Shown one piece after another: positions 30,327 through 40,846 of a DNA stretch of 64,000 nucleotides. The stretch is from Aurantiacibacter arachoides (GTDB lineage: Bacteria; Pseudomonadota; Alphaproteobacteria; Sphingomonadales; Sphingomonadaceae): contig NZ_WTYH01000001.1 in NCBI RefSeq assembly GCF_009827335.1, forward strand, positions 1,488,001 to 1,552,000, written 5' to 3'. The notes under the pieces are model-generated. The model had not been told where the DNA came from, did not search any database, and saw nothing but the letters and a program-made list of their open reading frames with translations. The position numbers and the translations under genes are program-made. The stretch's first letter is position 1; every line of letters begins with the position of its first letter.

Positions 30327-33281
30327 TTAGAAGCGGAACAGCACCGAGGCGAAGAAGTCGCGGCCAAGCGTGTCGTAGACGCTCGGGTAGGTGTTGGCCT
30401 GCTCCTGGTTGTCACCAAGCAGCGTGCCGTTGTTGGTGTTGCTGACGATGATTCCGTCGAACGTCGGGGTCATCGGCAGGGTGTCGAACACGTTGTTCAC
30501 ACCGACCGTGAAGGTGACGTTCTCACGGAAGTCATAGCCAAGCGTCAGATCCACGAGATCGTAGGCCGGGATACGCTCGGTTCCGTTGAAATCGCCGTAG
30601 TCGACGGTGTCATCGTCATCATCGACCGCCGACAGGTGGCGCCAGCGGGTCGAGAAGGTCAGCGGACCATCGACGTAGGTCGCACGGGCCGTCCACTTGA
30701 ACGTCGGCGTGGGCTGACCGCAAGCGGTACCGAACACACCGGCGCAATCGAGCAGGTCGGAGTCTGGGGTGGCCAGGAACGAGCTTTCCTCGGTCCAGGT
30801 GCCCAGGAAGTTCAGGTTGAGGTCCGAACCGCCATTGCCGAGCAGCGAGAAGTCCAGGTCCATGTTGTAGGAAACCTGAAGATCGATACCCGAAACCACG
30901 AACTCAGCGATGTTCTGAGCGCCGAGAACAGGGGTCGAGTCGACGTCGATCGCACCCTCGGGACCGCGGATGTCTCCGAACCCGAAGAAGGGTCCGCACA
31001 GCGGGTTGCCCGCATCCTGGAACTGGTCGAAGCACAGGTCGAACGACTGCTGCAGCGAGATGGTGCTGATCGCATCTTCAATCTTGATGTTGAAGTAGTC
31101 GGCCGTCACCGTCAGGCCAGGAATGGCCAGCGGCTGGATGACCACACCGAAGGTGTAGCTGTCCGAGGTTTCTTCCTGCAGGTTCGGGTTGCCGCCGAAC
31201 AGCGCAGGGATCTGCGCGTTGGGCTGGATGATGGCAGCATTGCCGAGGTTCGCCGCGGGCACGCCGTTGGCAAGGCACAGGTCACGCAGGGCACCCGGCG
31301 AAGCAGCCGCCGGACGACCGCACGGGTCGGTCGCACCGGGGAAGCCGATCGCGGTTCCCTGGAACAGTTCGGCCACGTTCGGCGCACGCACCGCACGCTG
31401 GTACTGACCGCGGAAGGTGATGTCCGGGATCGGAGCGAACTCGACACCACCGGCGTAGGTGAACACGCCGCCCACGGCTTCCAGCGAGTAGTCGGAGTAA
31501 CGGGCTGCACCGGTCAGCTCGAGACGAGCCGAGCCGAATTCGACCGGAACGCTGATTTCGCCGAACACTTCCTTGACGTTGTACGAACCTTCGGTCGGGT
31601 CACCGGCATTGAAGCCGATCACGTCGCCCGAGGCCAGCGCGGTGTCAGGAATGAACTGCGAGGCAACGCGACGATATTCACCACCAAGCGCGAAGCCGAT
31701 CGGCTCAGCCTGCCCAAGTGCGAAATCGCCGAGCGTGCCCGAGATTGCCGCCGAAGCAACTTCCAGGGTCGACACGTCGCTGTTCTGCGCCAGGATCGAG
31801 ATCTGATCGACCTGCTCCTGGGTCAAGCCACCTTCGTCGAAGATGTTGATGCCCGAGGTGGTGCCATTCAGCGCATTCTGGAACGCCGAACGCGAGATGT
31901 TACCGGCCTGGATGTTGGCATTACGCGTACGGTTGTACGTGTAGTACGCATCGTACTGCAGGTAATCGGTGATGTCGCCACGCAGGCCGGCGAGGACGCG
32001 GAAGGCGTTACGCTCGTCGAGCGAGTTACGCGAACCGGTTTCGATGACACGACGCTGAAGCGAGGCGCTCACGGTGCCGGGGGCAGCACCCGCCAGGGGC
32101 GAAAGGCCCGCAGCGATTCGTGCGGCGTTGGCTGCGGTTTCACGCGCATCCAGCGTCTGCAGCTGCTGGAACACAGCCGTGCTGACGAACGGCTGCACCG
32201 CGGCGAGGTTGACGTCGAACGTGCCGGTCACCGGGGTGGCGGCCAGTTCGGTCGCCACGCGGTTGTTCACGAAGGCCACTTCCGCATAGGGAACGGCCCA
32301 GTCGGTGATCTCGTATTCGGCGTAGCCGCCGAGCAGGTAACGCTCCTGCGGGATCTGCAGGTAGTTCACCGGCGCGTAGTTGTAGGTGTCACCCGCACGG
32401 GCACGTGCAGCGCCGCTGCCCACGTCGAAGATGGCGTCGTCGATCACCAGGCCACTGCCCAGCGCGAAGGTGGTGCCATTGACGACGGTGCTGCCCGGTG
32501 CGTTGAAACGCAGGGCCGGCATGGTCGAGGAGCCGAACTGCTGCAGCGGCTCGCCGAAGCTTTCACCACCAAGCGCGAAGTTCGAGAAGGCACGGTCGCC
32601 CTGGAAGAGGGGATCGCGGCTGTAGTATTCACCGAAGACGGTGGCCTTGCCACGACCGTCGGCGAAATCGGTGCCGAGGGCGCCGTGGATTTCGTAACGG
32701 TCAGCATCGCCGCGGTCGGTGATCGAGTACTGGGCACCCACTTCGACGCCATCGACGTGGCGCAGGCGGAAGTTGACGACGCCGGCAAGCGCATCCGAAC
32801 CGTAAACGGCCGAGGCACCACCGGTCACAACGTCGACCGATTCGATCAGGAACGAGGGGATGGTGTTGAGGTCGACCAGCTGGGAGGTATCGAAGAACAT
32901 CCAGCGGCGGCCGTTGACGAGCACGAGCGAGCGCGTGGCGCCGAGGCCGCGCAGGTTCAGCGTGGCCGTGCCGTTGCCGGGGTTGTTCGAAGCGGCGGTC
33001 AGGCCGGGAACGACCTGCGGCAGCTGGTTGACGACGTTCTCGACGTTGACGGTGCCGGACAGCTCGAACTCGGCGTCGTCGACGACAGCAACCGGAGCGG
33101 CGGTGTCGGTGTTGCGACGCTGGATGCGCGAACCGGTAACGACGATCGGGCCAGCTTCCTGGGCCGAGGTGATTGAGGGGTCGTTGTCACCGACGTCCTG
33201 CGCCATTGCCGGCGCGGCGAACAGCGATACCGAGATCACCGAGCTCGCGAGCAACGCTGACTTGGTCTTGCGATTAAACAT
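30327..33281 (-). CDS. TonB-dependent outer membrane receptor
   Basis: A 984-residue outer-membrane active-transport receptor. Signal peptide through APAMAQ (28), a TonB-box-like/plug start GPIVVTGSRIQRRN at 44-57, the plug domain with LNLRGLGATRSLVLVNGRR and VVTGGASAVYGSDALAGVVNF, and a 22-strand beta-barrel with the C-terminal phenylalanine (ASVLFRF). AGGAG precedes the ATG. Substrate cannot be read from sequence; the size and plug type are like those of sphingomonad receptors for plant-derived or peptide-type compounds. It is monocistronic, ends at a strong terminator, and has inverted repeats upstream. Confidence 0.94.
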   Translation of the reverse strand: MFNRKTKSALLASSVISVSLFAAPAMAQDVGDNDPSITSAQEAGPIVVTGSRIQRRNTDTAAPVAVVDDAEFELSGTVNVENVVNQLPQVVPGLTAASNNPGNGTATLNLRGLGATRSLVLVNGRRWMFFDTSQLVDLNTIPSFLIESVDVVTGGASAVYGSDALAGVVNFRLRHVDGVEVGAQYSITDRGDADRYEIHGALGTDFADGRGKATVFGEYYSRDPLFQGDRAFSNFALGGESFGEPLQQFGSSTMPALRFNAPGSTVVNGTTFALGSGLVIDDAIFDVGSGAARARAGDTYNYAPVNYLQIPQERYLLGGYAEYEITDWAVPYAEVAFVNNRVATELAATPVTGTFDVNLAAVQPFVSTAVFQQLQTLDARETAANAARIAAGLSPLAGAAPGTVSASLQRRVIETGSRNSLDERNAFRVLAGLRGDITDYLQYDAYYTYNRTRNANIQAGNISRSAFQNALNGTTSGINIFDEGGLTQEQVDQISILAQNSDVSTLEVASAAISGTLGDFALGQAEPIGFALGGEYRRVASQFIPDTALASGDVIGFNAGDPTEGSYNVKEVFGEISVPVEFGSARLELTGAARYSDYSLEAVGGVFTYAGGVEFAPIPDITFRGQYQRAVRAPNVAELFQGTAIGFPGATDPCGRPAAASPGALRDLCLANGVPAANLGNAAIIQPNAQIPALFGGNPNLQEETSDSYTFGVVIQPLAIPGLTVTADYFNIKIEDAISTISLQQSFDLCFDQFQDAGNPLCGPFFGFGDIRGPEGAIDVDSTPVLGAQNIAEFVVSGIDLQVSYNMDLDFSLLGNGGSDLNLNFLGTWTEESSFLATPDSDLLDCAGVFGTACGQPTPTFKWTARATYVDGPLTFSTRWRHLSAVDDDDDTVDYGDFNGTERIPAYDLVDLTLGYDFRENVTFTVGVNNVFDTLPMTPTFDGIIVSNTNNGTLLGDNQEQANTYPSVYDTLGRDFFASVLFRF
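33123..33146 (-). other. IVVTGSRI motif (TonB-box-like) in the receptor
   Basis: Residues 46-53 of the receptor read IVVTGSRI at the mature N-terminus, the position where the TonB box sits in TonB-dependent receptors (compare DTLVVTA of BtuB). The same motif returns in two non-receptor proteins of this window (46578-46601 and 53665-53688). Confidence 0.5.
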
Positions 33282-33808
33282 AAAGTACTCCTGGAAAGAG
33301 GACGAAATTGACTAGAAGAAGGTCCTGACGCCGCGGGCGTTTGCCCATGGGCCGGATCGAGCTGTGAAACCCTCCTTCCTGCCCGAGCCCCAAAGCATTT
33401 CACCCTGTCACACACAATCGCGGAAACGTGCGGTTTCACACGACACGATTTCGTGTGACATTTTTGAAACAATGGCGTGGCGCGACATCTCCCCCGACCC
33501 GTGAGGCACCAATTTGTCGCGATATCAGTCGCTTGTTCGCAAATGCCATCGATCCGGGAGGGGGGTGGGCGATCATTTATGCAAGTTCGAGACCCCGCAG
33601 ATCGCTGGTGCGCGGGTTTGCCACCCGCTTCTGCCCGCCATTGCGAGGACACGCCCTCACCTGATGCGCGATCGCCAAACGGCATCAGTGAATGAGAGTG
33701 CGGCCCTCACATCGCAGACCCGTGAAAGTCTCGTTCGCCATTTGGCCCCAAGGCCATGGGTTGACACCGAGTATCGTGAGGTGGCCGACCAATACGCTTA
33801 GCGGCAGC
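33282..33808. other. 527-nt intergenic region upstream of the TonB receptor gene
   Basis: The region between lepA and the receptor gene (both minus) holds no convincing gene; the short open frames at 33428-33664 and 33236-33685 lack codon structure and ribosome-binding sites. It contains the receptor's AGGAG site at its right-hand end, the inverted repeat at 33436-33458, a GCGGGT-TTGCC-ACCCGC hairpin at 33612-33628 and a short TGGCC/GGCCA hairpin near 33742-33755. No clear intrinsic terminator for lepA is visible. Confidence 0.6.
33436..33458. promoter_or_regulatory. Inverted repeat, possible operator of the TonB receptor
   Basis: TCACACGA-CACGATT-TCGTGTGA is an 8-bp inverted repeat about 155 nt upstream of the receptor start. 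A related half-site, GTCACACA, occurs at 33410-33417. An overlapping smaller palindrome, CACGA-TT-TCGTG, lies inside. The regulator is unknown. Confidence 0.4.
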
Positions 33809-35629
33809 CTACTCCTCGCCCATGCGCAGCGCCGCGATGAAGGCTTCCTGCGGGATGCTGACGTTGCCGTACTCGCGCATCTTGGCCTTGCCCTTCTTCT
33901 GCTTGTCGAGCAGCTTTTTCTTGCGGCTGATGTCGCCGCCATAACACTTGGCGGTCACGTCCTTGCGCAGCGCGGCGATAGTCTCGCGGGCGATCACCTT
34001 GCCGCCGATCGCGGCCTGGATCGGCACCTTGAACAGGTGGCGGGGGATGAGGTCCTTCAGCCGCTCGCACATGCCGCGTCCACGCGCCTCGGCCACGTCG
34101 CGGTGGACGATCATGGATAGCGCATCGACCGGCTCGTTGTTGACCAGGATGCTCATCTTCACCAGGTCGCCCTCGCGAAGGCCGATCTGTTCGTAATCGA
34201 AGCTGGCATAGCCGCGGCTGATGCTCTTCAGCCGATCGTAGAAATCGAACACCACTTCGTTCAGCGGCAGCTCGTACGTGACCTGCGCGCGTCCGCCGAC
34301 GTAGGTAAGGTCGATCTGCACGCCGCGCCGGTCCTGGCACAGCTTGAGGATGGAGCCGAGGTATTCGTCGGGCGTGTAGATGACCGCCCTGATCCACGGT
34401 TCGTCGATGCGGTCGATCCGGTTGGGATCGGGATAGTCGGCGGGGTTGTGCAGCAGGATCTCGGCCGCCGGGTCCGTCCGCGACTTGCTCAGCTGGATAC
34501 GATAGACCACCGATGGAGCGGTGGTGATGAGATCGAGGTCGTATTCGCGCGTCAGCCGTTCCTGGATGATTTCCAGGTGCAGCAGCCCCAGGAAACCGGC
34601 GCGAAAGCCAAATCCCAGCGCCGCGCTGCTCTCCGCCTCGTAGGTGAAGCTGGCATCGTTCAGGCGCAGCTTGCCGATGCTTTCGCGCAGCTTTTCGAAG
34701 TCCGCCGCATCGACCGGGAACAGGCCGCAGAAGACCACCGGCTGCACTTCCTTGTAGCCTTTCAGCGCCTCTGTCGCCCCGTTCTTCACGGTGGTGATGG
34801 TATCGCCGACGCGGGCCTGCTCCACCTCCTTGATCTGCGCGGTGATGAAGCCGATTTCGCCCGGTCCGATGTCCGGCAGATCGGTGCGCTTCGGGGTAAA
34901 ACAGCCGACACGATCCACCAGGTGCTGCGTGCCGCCCTGCATGAATTTGACCTCGAGGCCCTTCTTCAGCACGCCGTCGATCACCCGCACGAGGATGACC
35001 ACACCCAGATACGGATCGTACCAGCTATCGACCAGCATGGCCTTCAGCGGCCGGTCGCGGTCGCCCGTCGGCGGAGGAATCTTGGCGACCACGGCCTCCA
35101 GCACCTCGACGATGCCGATGCCGCTCTTGGCAGAGGTGAGCACCGCCTCGCTGGCGTCGAGGCCGATTATCTCCTCGATCTCCAGCTTGACCTTTTCCGG
35201 CTCGGCGGCGGGAAGGTCGATCTTGTTAATGACGGGCACGATCTCGTGATCGTGCTCGATCGACTGGTAGACGTTGGCGAGCGTCTGCGCCTCCACCCCC
35301 TGTGCCGCGTCCACCACCAGCAACGCGCCCTCGCACGCTGCAAGGCTGCGGCTGACCTCGTAGGCGAAGTCGACATGGCCGGGGGTGTCCATGAGATTGA
35401 GCTCGTAGGTCTTCCCGTCCTTCGCGGTATAGTTCAGGCGCACGGTCTGCGCCTTGATGGTGATGCCGCGCTCTTTCTCGATATCCATGTTGTCGAGCAC
35501 CTGCTCGCTCATCTCGCGGTCGGTCAGCCCGCCCGTCGCCTGGATGAGACGATCTGCCAGGGTGGACTTGCCGTGGTCGATATGGGCGATAATGCTGAAA
35601 TTGCGGATCAGCGAAAGGTCGGTAGACAT
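33809..35629 (-). CDS. lepA: Elongation factor 4
   Basis: A ribosome-bound translational GTPase. 606 residues, the family's usual length, with [19 protein letters not shown] (P-loop), GITIKAQT (switch I), [14 protein letters not shown], domains resembling EF-G, and the EF4-specific C-terminal domain with [20 protein letters not shown]. The ATG at 35629 gives [11 protein letters not shown]. Flanked on the same strand by the TonB receptor and a c-di-GMP protein; no operon is evident. Confidence 0.97.
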   Translation of the reverse strand: MSTDLSLIRNFSIIAHIDHGKSTLADRLIQATGGLTDREMSEQVLDNMDIEKERGITIKAQTVRLNYTAKDGKTYELNLMDTPGHVDFAYEVSRSLAACEGALLVVDAAQGVEAQTLANVYQSIEHDHEIVPVINKIDLPAAEPEKVKLEIEEIIGLDASEAVLTSAKSGIGIVEVLEAVVAKIPPPTGDRDRPLKAMLVDSWYDPYLGVVILVRVIDGVLKKGLEVKFMQGGTQHLVDRVGCFTPKRTDLPDIGPGEIGFITAQIKEVEQARVGDTITTVKNGATEALKGYKEVQPVVFCGLFPVDAADFEKLRESIGKLRLNDASFTYEAESSAALGFGFRAGFLGLLHLEIIQERLTREYDLDLITTAPSVVYRIQLSKSRTDPAAEILLHNPADYPDPNRIDRIDEPWIRAVIYTPDEYLGSILKLCQDRRGVQIDLTYVGGRAQVTYELPLNEVVFDFYDRLKSISRGYASFDYEQIGLREGDLVKMSILVNNEPVDALSMIVHRDVAEARGRGMCERLKDLIPRHLFKVPIQAAIGGKVIARETIAALRKDVTAKCYGGDISRKKKLLDKQKKGKAKMREYGNVSIPQEAFIAALRMGEE

Positions 35630-35666
35630 GGCGGCCCTCTAGCCGGGTCGACCCTCCCCTGCAATT

Positions 35667-37907
35667 CTAACCCGCGCGGCTTGAACCCATGGTGATGTCC
35701 ACCTGCAGGAAACGCGGACGCGAATGTGCGGCGCGGCGCTCAATCGGGGGGGTGTAGTGCCCCGCGGGCAGCGCCTGCAGCGGCATTCCGGCGGACGCGA
35801 GCATATAGGGCGACACGCGGTGCCGCGTACACAGCCCGCCTGCCCCGTCGCTCACCAGCGGGGTTTCGAACGACAGGCCCTGCGTCGCGTCCTGCGCCCG
35901 CTTGACCATGCCGACGACCAGTTGCCCTTCGCCAAGATCGAGCACCAGTTGCGTCCCCACCGGCACATCCACCAGGCCTTCGATCCGCGCGCCGGTGCGC
36001 GACAGGTCGCGCAGCATGGCGGTGTAATGATGATCTTCGTGGATCACGCCCACGCGGCGGAACAGCGTGCGACGGTCGGCGCGGTGCTTGGCCGGACCGA
36101 TGGGCTCGTAGCGCAGTTCGCCGCTTTCCAGCTTGTCCATCACATCCTGGTGCGAAACCGCGCGCGAAAAGATGAAGCCTTGCATCAGGTCGGCATCGAG
36201 CCCGGCGATCGTCTCCAGTTCGTCCATCGCCTCCACCCCCTCTGCCGTGGTGGTCATCTTCATGGCCTTTGCCAAGGAGACGATGGCGGTGATGATGGCG
36301 GTGTTCGAATTGTCGGGTTCGCTGCAACCGCGAATGAAACTCTGGTCGATCTTGATCTTGTCGAACGGAGCCCGGCGCAGGTAGCTGAGCGACGAATAGC
36401 CGGTGCCGAAATCGTCCAGCGCCAGTTTCACGCCCAGCCTGCGCAGGCGGCGGAACATCTCGTCCGTGGTGCCGGCATCGCCCATGAACACGCTTTCGGT
36501 GATCTCCAGTTCCAGCCGCCGGGGCGCGATTCCCGCGGCCGTCAGCGCGCGGGAGACGACCGTGGGCAGATCCTCGTTGGCGAACTGCTGGGCCGATACG
36601 TTGACGGACACTGTCAGGTCGGCGGGCCATTCGGCGGCGTCCCTGCATGCCTGGCGCAGCGCCCATTCGCCAAGCTCGGCGATCAGACTGCTTTCCTCTG
36701 CAATGGGAATGAACACGCCGGGCCCGATGACGCCGCGTTCGGGATGATTCCAGCGCATCAGCGCCTCGAACCCGCGCACGGTGTGGTCGCGCGATCCGAC
36801 CACGGGTTGATAGTGCATTTCCAGTTCGCCCCGGGCCAGCGCGTCGCGCAGGTCTTCCTCGATCTCGCGGCGATCCTCGGCGGTTTCCTTCAGGTCGTTG
36901 GAATAGAAACGGAATTGCCCGCGTCCGCCACCCTTGGCCGCATACAGGGCAAGGTCTGCTGCCTTCACCAGCTCCGCCGGCTCGACCCCGTCGTAGGGCG
37001 CCACGGCGACGCCGACGGACGTGCCGATGGTGGCCCGGCTTCCTTCGATCGAATAGGGCTGCGAGATCATCTGGATGATCCGGTTGGCAATGTCGCCCAG
37101 CCGCCCGCGATCGTCGATGTCGGGTAGCAGGATCTGGAATTCGTCGCCGCCCAGCCGGCCCACTTCGGCCCCCTCGGGCACGATGCGCTGCAGCCGCTGG
37201 GAAACCTGCCGCAGCAGCTCGTCGCCCGCCGGATGGCCGAGCGTGTCGTTCACCGCCTTGAACCGGTCGAGATCGAGCATCACCAGCGCGCAACTGCGTT
37301 TTTCGACCTTGTAGGCCGTAAGGATCGCCTGCAGGCGCCGGTTCATCCGGTGACGGTTGGCGAGGCCGGTCAACGAATCGTATTCGGCCAGGCGCGAACT
37401 GTCGCGCTGCTGCTGATAGCTGGCAGTGACGTCTTTCGCGCTGCCGCGATAGCCGACGAAGTTCCGGTTGCCGTCGAAATGAGGCTTGCCGGTGATGTTC
37501 CACCACACCTCGGCCCCGGATTGGCTGCCCGATCCCTGCGCGTGTAGCAGGCGCACCGAAAGGTCGGAAAATGTCGTGCGCGCGCTCAGCAGGAATGACA
37601 GGGGGCGCGTGCGATCCGCATGCTCGGTATCGTGGACGGTTTCGAACAAAGTGCCGAGCGGGCGGCCGATGACCGGATCGCCACCTGCGACCTGGCCGAC
37701 TGCCATGGGAGAGAGATAGGTGAGTCGGCTCTCGGCGTCCGTGGCCCAGAGCCAGGCAATGCCCGCCTGCTCGAAGCTGTCCAGCAAGGCCAGCCTGTCC
37801 GCTTCCCTGAAGCCGGGGACGGCGGCAGCGGCCGCCTCGGCGTCGGGCACGCGAACCGGATCGGCACCCTGGCCGCCAAAGGTCCTGAACATGCCGCGAA
37901 CGCCCAT
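35667..37907 (-). CDS. PAS-GGDEF-EAL-PilZ protein (c-di-GMP metabolism, soluble)
   Basis: A 746-residue bifunctional-looking enzyme. PAS at about 40-165, GGDEF domain about 170-340 with an intact GGDEF at 253-257 and no RxxD inhibitory site, EAL domain about 360-590 with EAL at 381-383, ITESVF and DDFGTGYSS (498 onward), and a C-terminal PilZ domain about 610-700 (DLSRTGARIEG). It could both make and degrade c-di-GMP and sense it through PilZ. No membrane segments. Of several in-frame ATGs, the one at 37907 has GGAG at 6 nt. It is a paralogue of the next gene and sits 89 nt downstream of it. Confidence 0.93.
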   Translation of the reverse strand: MGVRGMFRTFGGQGADPVRVPDAEAAAAAVPGFREADRLALLDSFEQAGIAWLWATDAESRLTYLSPMAVGQVAGGDPVIGRPLGTLFETVHDTEHADRTRPLSFLLSARTTFSDLSVRLLHAQGSGSQSGAEVWWNITGKPHFDGNRNFVGYRGSAKDVTASYQQQRDSSRLAEYDSLTGLANRHRMNRRLQAILTAYKVEKRSCALVMLDLDRFKAVNDTLGHPAGDELLRQVSQRLQRIVPEGAEVGRLGGDEFQILLPDIDDRGRLGDIANRIIQMISQPYSIEGSRATIGTSVGVAVAPYDGVEPAELVKAADLALYAAKGGGRGQFRFYSNDLKETAEDRREIEEDLRDALARGELEMHYQPVVGSRDHTVRGFEALMRWNHPERGVIGPGVFIPIAEESSLIAELGEWALRQACRDAAEWPADLTVSVNVSAQQFANEDLPTVVSRALTAAGIAPRRLELEITESVFMGDAGTTDEMFRRLRRLGVKLALDDFGTGYSSLSYLRRAPFDKIKIDQSFIRGCSEPDNSNTAIITAIVSLAKAMKMTTTAEGVEAMDELETIAGLDADLMQGFIFSRAVSHQDVMDKLESGELRYEPIGPAKHRADRRTLFRRVGVIHEDHHYTAMLRDLSRTGARIEGLVDVPVGTQLVLDLGEGQLVVGMVKRAQDATQGLSFETPLVSDGAGGLCTRHRVSPYMLASAGMPLQALPAGHYTPPIERRAAHSRPRFLQVDITMGSSRAG

Positions 37908-37996
37908 TCGCCTCTCCATTTTGCCGCCCGGAGGCGACGCGAGGCCCGTGGCCCCAAACCTGAATCCCATTTTAACGATACAAGCTTACCAAACCG

Positions 37997-40846
37997 CTAA
38001 GCCGATGCGGCCAAATTCCCCCCCGCCGTGGCGTCGCCCTCCTCGTCGTCGACATGGCGCGGCGCCTTGCCCTGGATCGCGCTGATCTGTCCCGAAACGT
38101 CACGCTGCAACGGGTTGGCGAACTCCACCCCCATGCGCTCACCCGCGCTCCATCGGGTCGTGCAAACCACCGAAAAATTCTGCGAGATCTGGACGTTGAA
38201 GATGGTGCCGGCCGGCACGTTCCACAGCCCTTCGATCATGGCGCCGGTCGTTGAAATGTTGCGTATCCGACCGTTGTAGAGGTGTCCGTTGTGATCGAGC
38301 ACGACCCTGCGCAGCATTGTCTGGCGCGGCGACCTGTTGGACTTGGGCCCCTTGGCAAAGGCCTGCAGGCCGACGGCAAGCCGCGCGTTGGCGGCTTCGA
38401 AATCGAGCGCCTTGTCGAAGATGTAGCCCTGTACGTGGCTGCAACCGTGCATCCGGATGAGGTTCAGCTCGTCATGCGTTTCGACGCCCTCGGCCGTGGT
38501 GTCCATGCCCAGCGACTGGGCAAGGCTCGTGATGGAGGAAATGATCGCGCCATTCCGGCTGCCTTCCTCGGTCATGCCGCGCACGAAGCTCTGGTCGATC
38601 TTGATCTTGTCGAACGGCGCCTTCTTCAGATAGCCGAGCGAGGAATAGCCGGTCCCGAAATCGTCGAGCGCCAGCCGCACGCCGATGCGCTTGAGCGCGG
38701 CGAACATGGCATCGGTGCCCTCGTCATCGCCCAAGAACACGCTTTCGGTGATCTCCAGCTCCAGCCGCGAGGCGCTGACGCCCGCCCGGGCGATGGCATT
38801 GGCGACGATGGTCGGCAGTTGCACGTTGGAAAACTGCACGGGCGAGACGTTGACGGCAACGCGCACCTCTTCGGGCCACTGGGCGAGATCGCTGCAAGCC
38901 TGGCGCAGGGCCCATTCGCCGATCGGCTGGATCAGGCCGCTGTCCTCCGCAATGGCGACGAAACGATCGGGCGGGATCCAGCCCTTGACCGGGTGATGCC
39001 AGCGCAGCAGCGCCTCGAAACCGGAAATCCGGTCCGTCGCCAGCGACACGACGGGCTGGTAGTGCAGCGTCAGCTCTCCCCTGGTGATCGCGTCGCGCAG
39101 ATCCTCCTCCAGCTTGGCGCGCGCATCGGCCTCGGCATGCAGATCTTCCGAGTAGAAATGGTATCGCCCGCGCCCGCCGTCCTTTGCCGCGTAAAGCGCC
39201 AGGTCGGCGTTGCGGATGAGTTCTTCCGAATTGTCGCCGTGTTCAGGCGCCATGGCGATGCCCACCGAAGCGCCGATCACAACGCGCTGGCCATCGATGG
39301 AATAGGGTTGCGACAGCGAATGGATGATCTCGCTCGCCAGCTCGGCCAGCTTTTCGCCTTCGACGCCGGAGGGCACGATCACCTTGAACTCGTCGCCGCC
39401 CAGTCGGCCGACCTGCCCCATGGTGGCCACGGCCCGTTCCAACCGCGCGGACACATGCTTCAGCAATGCATCGCCCGCGGGATGGCCCATGGTATCGTTG
39501 ACCTGCTTGAAACGGTCGAGATCGAGCAGCAGGATCGCGCAGTGCCGGTGCGCCTCCATCGGCGCATCCAGGATACGCTCAAGCGCCTGTGACATCTGAA
39601 AGCGATTGGCGAGCCCCGTCAGCGCATCGTAGCGTGCCAGGCGGTTCGCCTGCTCCTGGCTGCGACGCCTTTCGGTGAGGTCGGTCCCCGAGCCGCGGAA
39701 GCCGACGAAATTGTCGAACTGGTCGAAGATCGGGCGGCCGGTGATCGACCACCAGCGCTCCTCGTGCTCGATCGCGGCGCGAACCGGCAACTCGCCGAAG
39801 GCGGAGCGGGCGGACAGATGGAACTTCAGCGTGCGTTCCCCTTCCTCGCCGGTATCGTTGAGGTCGAACAGGCAGGTCAGCGGCTGCCCCAGGACCCTGT
39901 CGGGGTTGCGCTTCAACGCCTTGGACACAGGCGGCGAGACGTAGGTGAGCAGCGCGCGCCGGTCGGTTTCCCAGAACCAGCCCTGTCCGGTCTCCTCGTA
40001 ATCCGCGAGAATGTCGCGCGCCCTGGTCATCGCCCGTTCCTGCGCGTCGAGCCGGTCGTCCTCGCTGCGCTGGCTGGCAAGCTGTTCGCGGGTGACGAGG
40101 CCGGCGACAACGAAGCCGACCAGCAGCCCCAACCCGCCTGCTAGCGAGGAATGGATCGTCACCGCAGCAGTCCACAACGCCAATTGCGCGGCGAAGATCG
40201 CGGCCGGCTGGCGGCGCAGATAGGCGGTGGCGATACCGCTGACGCACAGCAGACCCGCGAGCGCGACGTCCCAGCCGATCCCCCCGTTGCGCGCCCAGAT
40301 GGTCAGGCCCAGCCCGAACAGGAACATCGGCACCACCACCACGGCCAGCAATCCCAGCGCCTTGGCATAACGGCCGCGCTCCAGCACGATGTCGTGCACC
40401 TTTTGCACTGTCGTGGCGCACAGGATGCCGCAGGTCAGGATGGCCCAGGTGGTTATGCGAGGCGATTTTTCGGCCGCGATCACGCAGATCGCGATCGTCG
40501 CGATCATGCTCAGCACCAGGTATGGCCACTGGCGTGGGAACCAGTGACGGTGCGGATTGAACAGCGTGGGGGAGTTGAATGCGCGCTCCAGCTCGGGTGT
40601 GCGACGCGCGCGATCGCGCCGGTCGAGATCGCCCCGCGGGCGCACCCCATCGGCCTCGCCAATTGAAACTTCGTCCTGTCGGGGGGCGTCGGTCCGCCGC
40701 GCAGCCAGCCTTGTCACCAGTCTGGCAGGCGCAGGCTTGGGCCTGGGCTCAGGCTTGGGCAGCGGCGCAGGCGAACGCGCCTGCTCGCCCGTGGACGCGG
40801 GCGATTGCGCTGCCTGTTGCCGGACCAGACGGGTGGCACGATTCAT
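37997..40846 (-). CDS. Membrane PAS-GGDEF-EAL-PilZ protein (c-di-GMP metabolism)
   Basis: A 949-residue paralogue of the previous gene with an added N-terminus: a Pro/Arg-rich cytosolic tail (1-100), about six membrane segments (108-125, 132-148, 163-184, 194-209, 213-232, 236-252), then PAS (about 280-395), GGDEF with the motif at 483-487 and no RxxD site, EAL with the motif at 611-613 and DDFGTGYSS, and PilZ (VRNISTTGAMIEG-like: IRNISTTGAMIEG). Catalytic residues of both domains look intact. AAGAGGG precedes the ATG at 40846. A membrane-located c-di-GMP regulator. Confidence 0.93.
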   Translation of the reverse strand: MNRATRLVRQQAAQSPASTGEQARSPAPLPKPEPRPKPAPARLVTRLAARRTDAPRQDEVSIGEADGVRPRGDLDRRDRARRTPELERAFNSPTLFNPHRHWFPRQWPYLVLSMIATIAICVIAAEKSPRITTWAILTCGILCATTVQKVHDIVLERGRYAKALGLLAVVVVPMFLFGLGLTIWARNGGIGWDVALAGLLCVSGIATAYLRRQPAAIFAAQLALWTAAVTIHSSLAGGLGLLVGFVVAGLVTREQLASQRSEDDRLDAQERAMTRARDILADYEETGQGWFWETDRRALLTYVSPPVSKALKRNPDRVLGQPLTCLFDLNDTGEEGERTLKFHLSARSAFGELPVRAAIEHEERWWSITGRPIFDQFDNFVGFRGSGTDLTERRRSQEQANRLARYDALTGLANRFQMSQALERILDAPMEAHRHCAILLLDLDRFKQVNDTMGHPAGDALLKHVSARLERAVATMGQVGRLGGDEFKVIVPSGVEGEKLAELASEIIHSLSQPYSIDGQRVVIGASVGIAMAPEHGDNSEELIRNADLALYAAKDGGRGRYHFYSEDLHAEADARAKLEEDLRDAITRGELTLHYQPVVSLATDRISGFEALLRWHHPVKGWIPPDRFVAIAEDSGLIQPIGEWALRQACSDLAQWPEEVRVAVNVSPVQFSNVQLPTIVANAIARAGVSASRLELEITESVFLGDDEGTDAMFAALKRIGVRLALDDFGTGYSSLGYLKKAPFDKIKIDQSFVRGMTEEGSRNGAIISSITSLAQSLGMDTTAEGVETHDELNLIRMHGCSHVQGYIFDKALDFEAANARLAVGLQAFAKGPKSNRSPRQTMLRRVVLDHNGHLYNGRIRNISTTGAMIEGLWNVPAGTIFNVQISQNFSVVCTTRWSAGERMGVEFANPLQRDVSGQISAIQGKAPRHVDDEEGDATAGGNLAASA

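Noticed and set aside
30096..33176. A 1026-codon open frame on the plus strand
   Set aside because: It is exactly antisense to the TonB receptor, is Arg/Val/Asp/Gly-biased, has no signal or domain, and the receptor on the other strand has full motif support. Long antisense frames are common at this GC content.
33588..33640. tRNA-like GTTCGAGAC near 33590
   Set aside because: No acceptor or anticodon stem can be formed around it.
33428..33664. 78-aa frame in the receptor upstream region
   Set aside because: No ribosome-binding site, no codon structure, and inverted repeats lie inside it.
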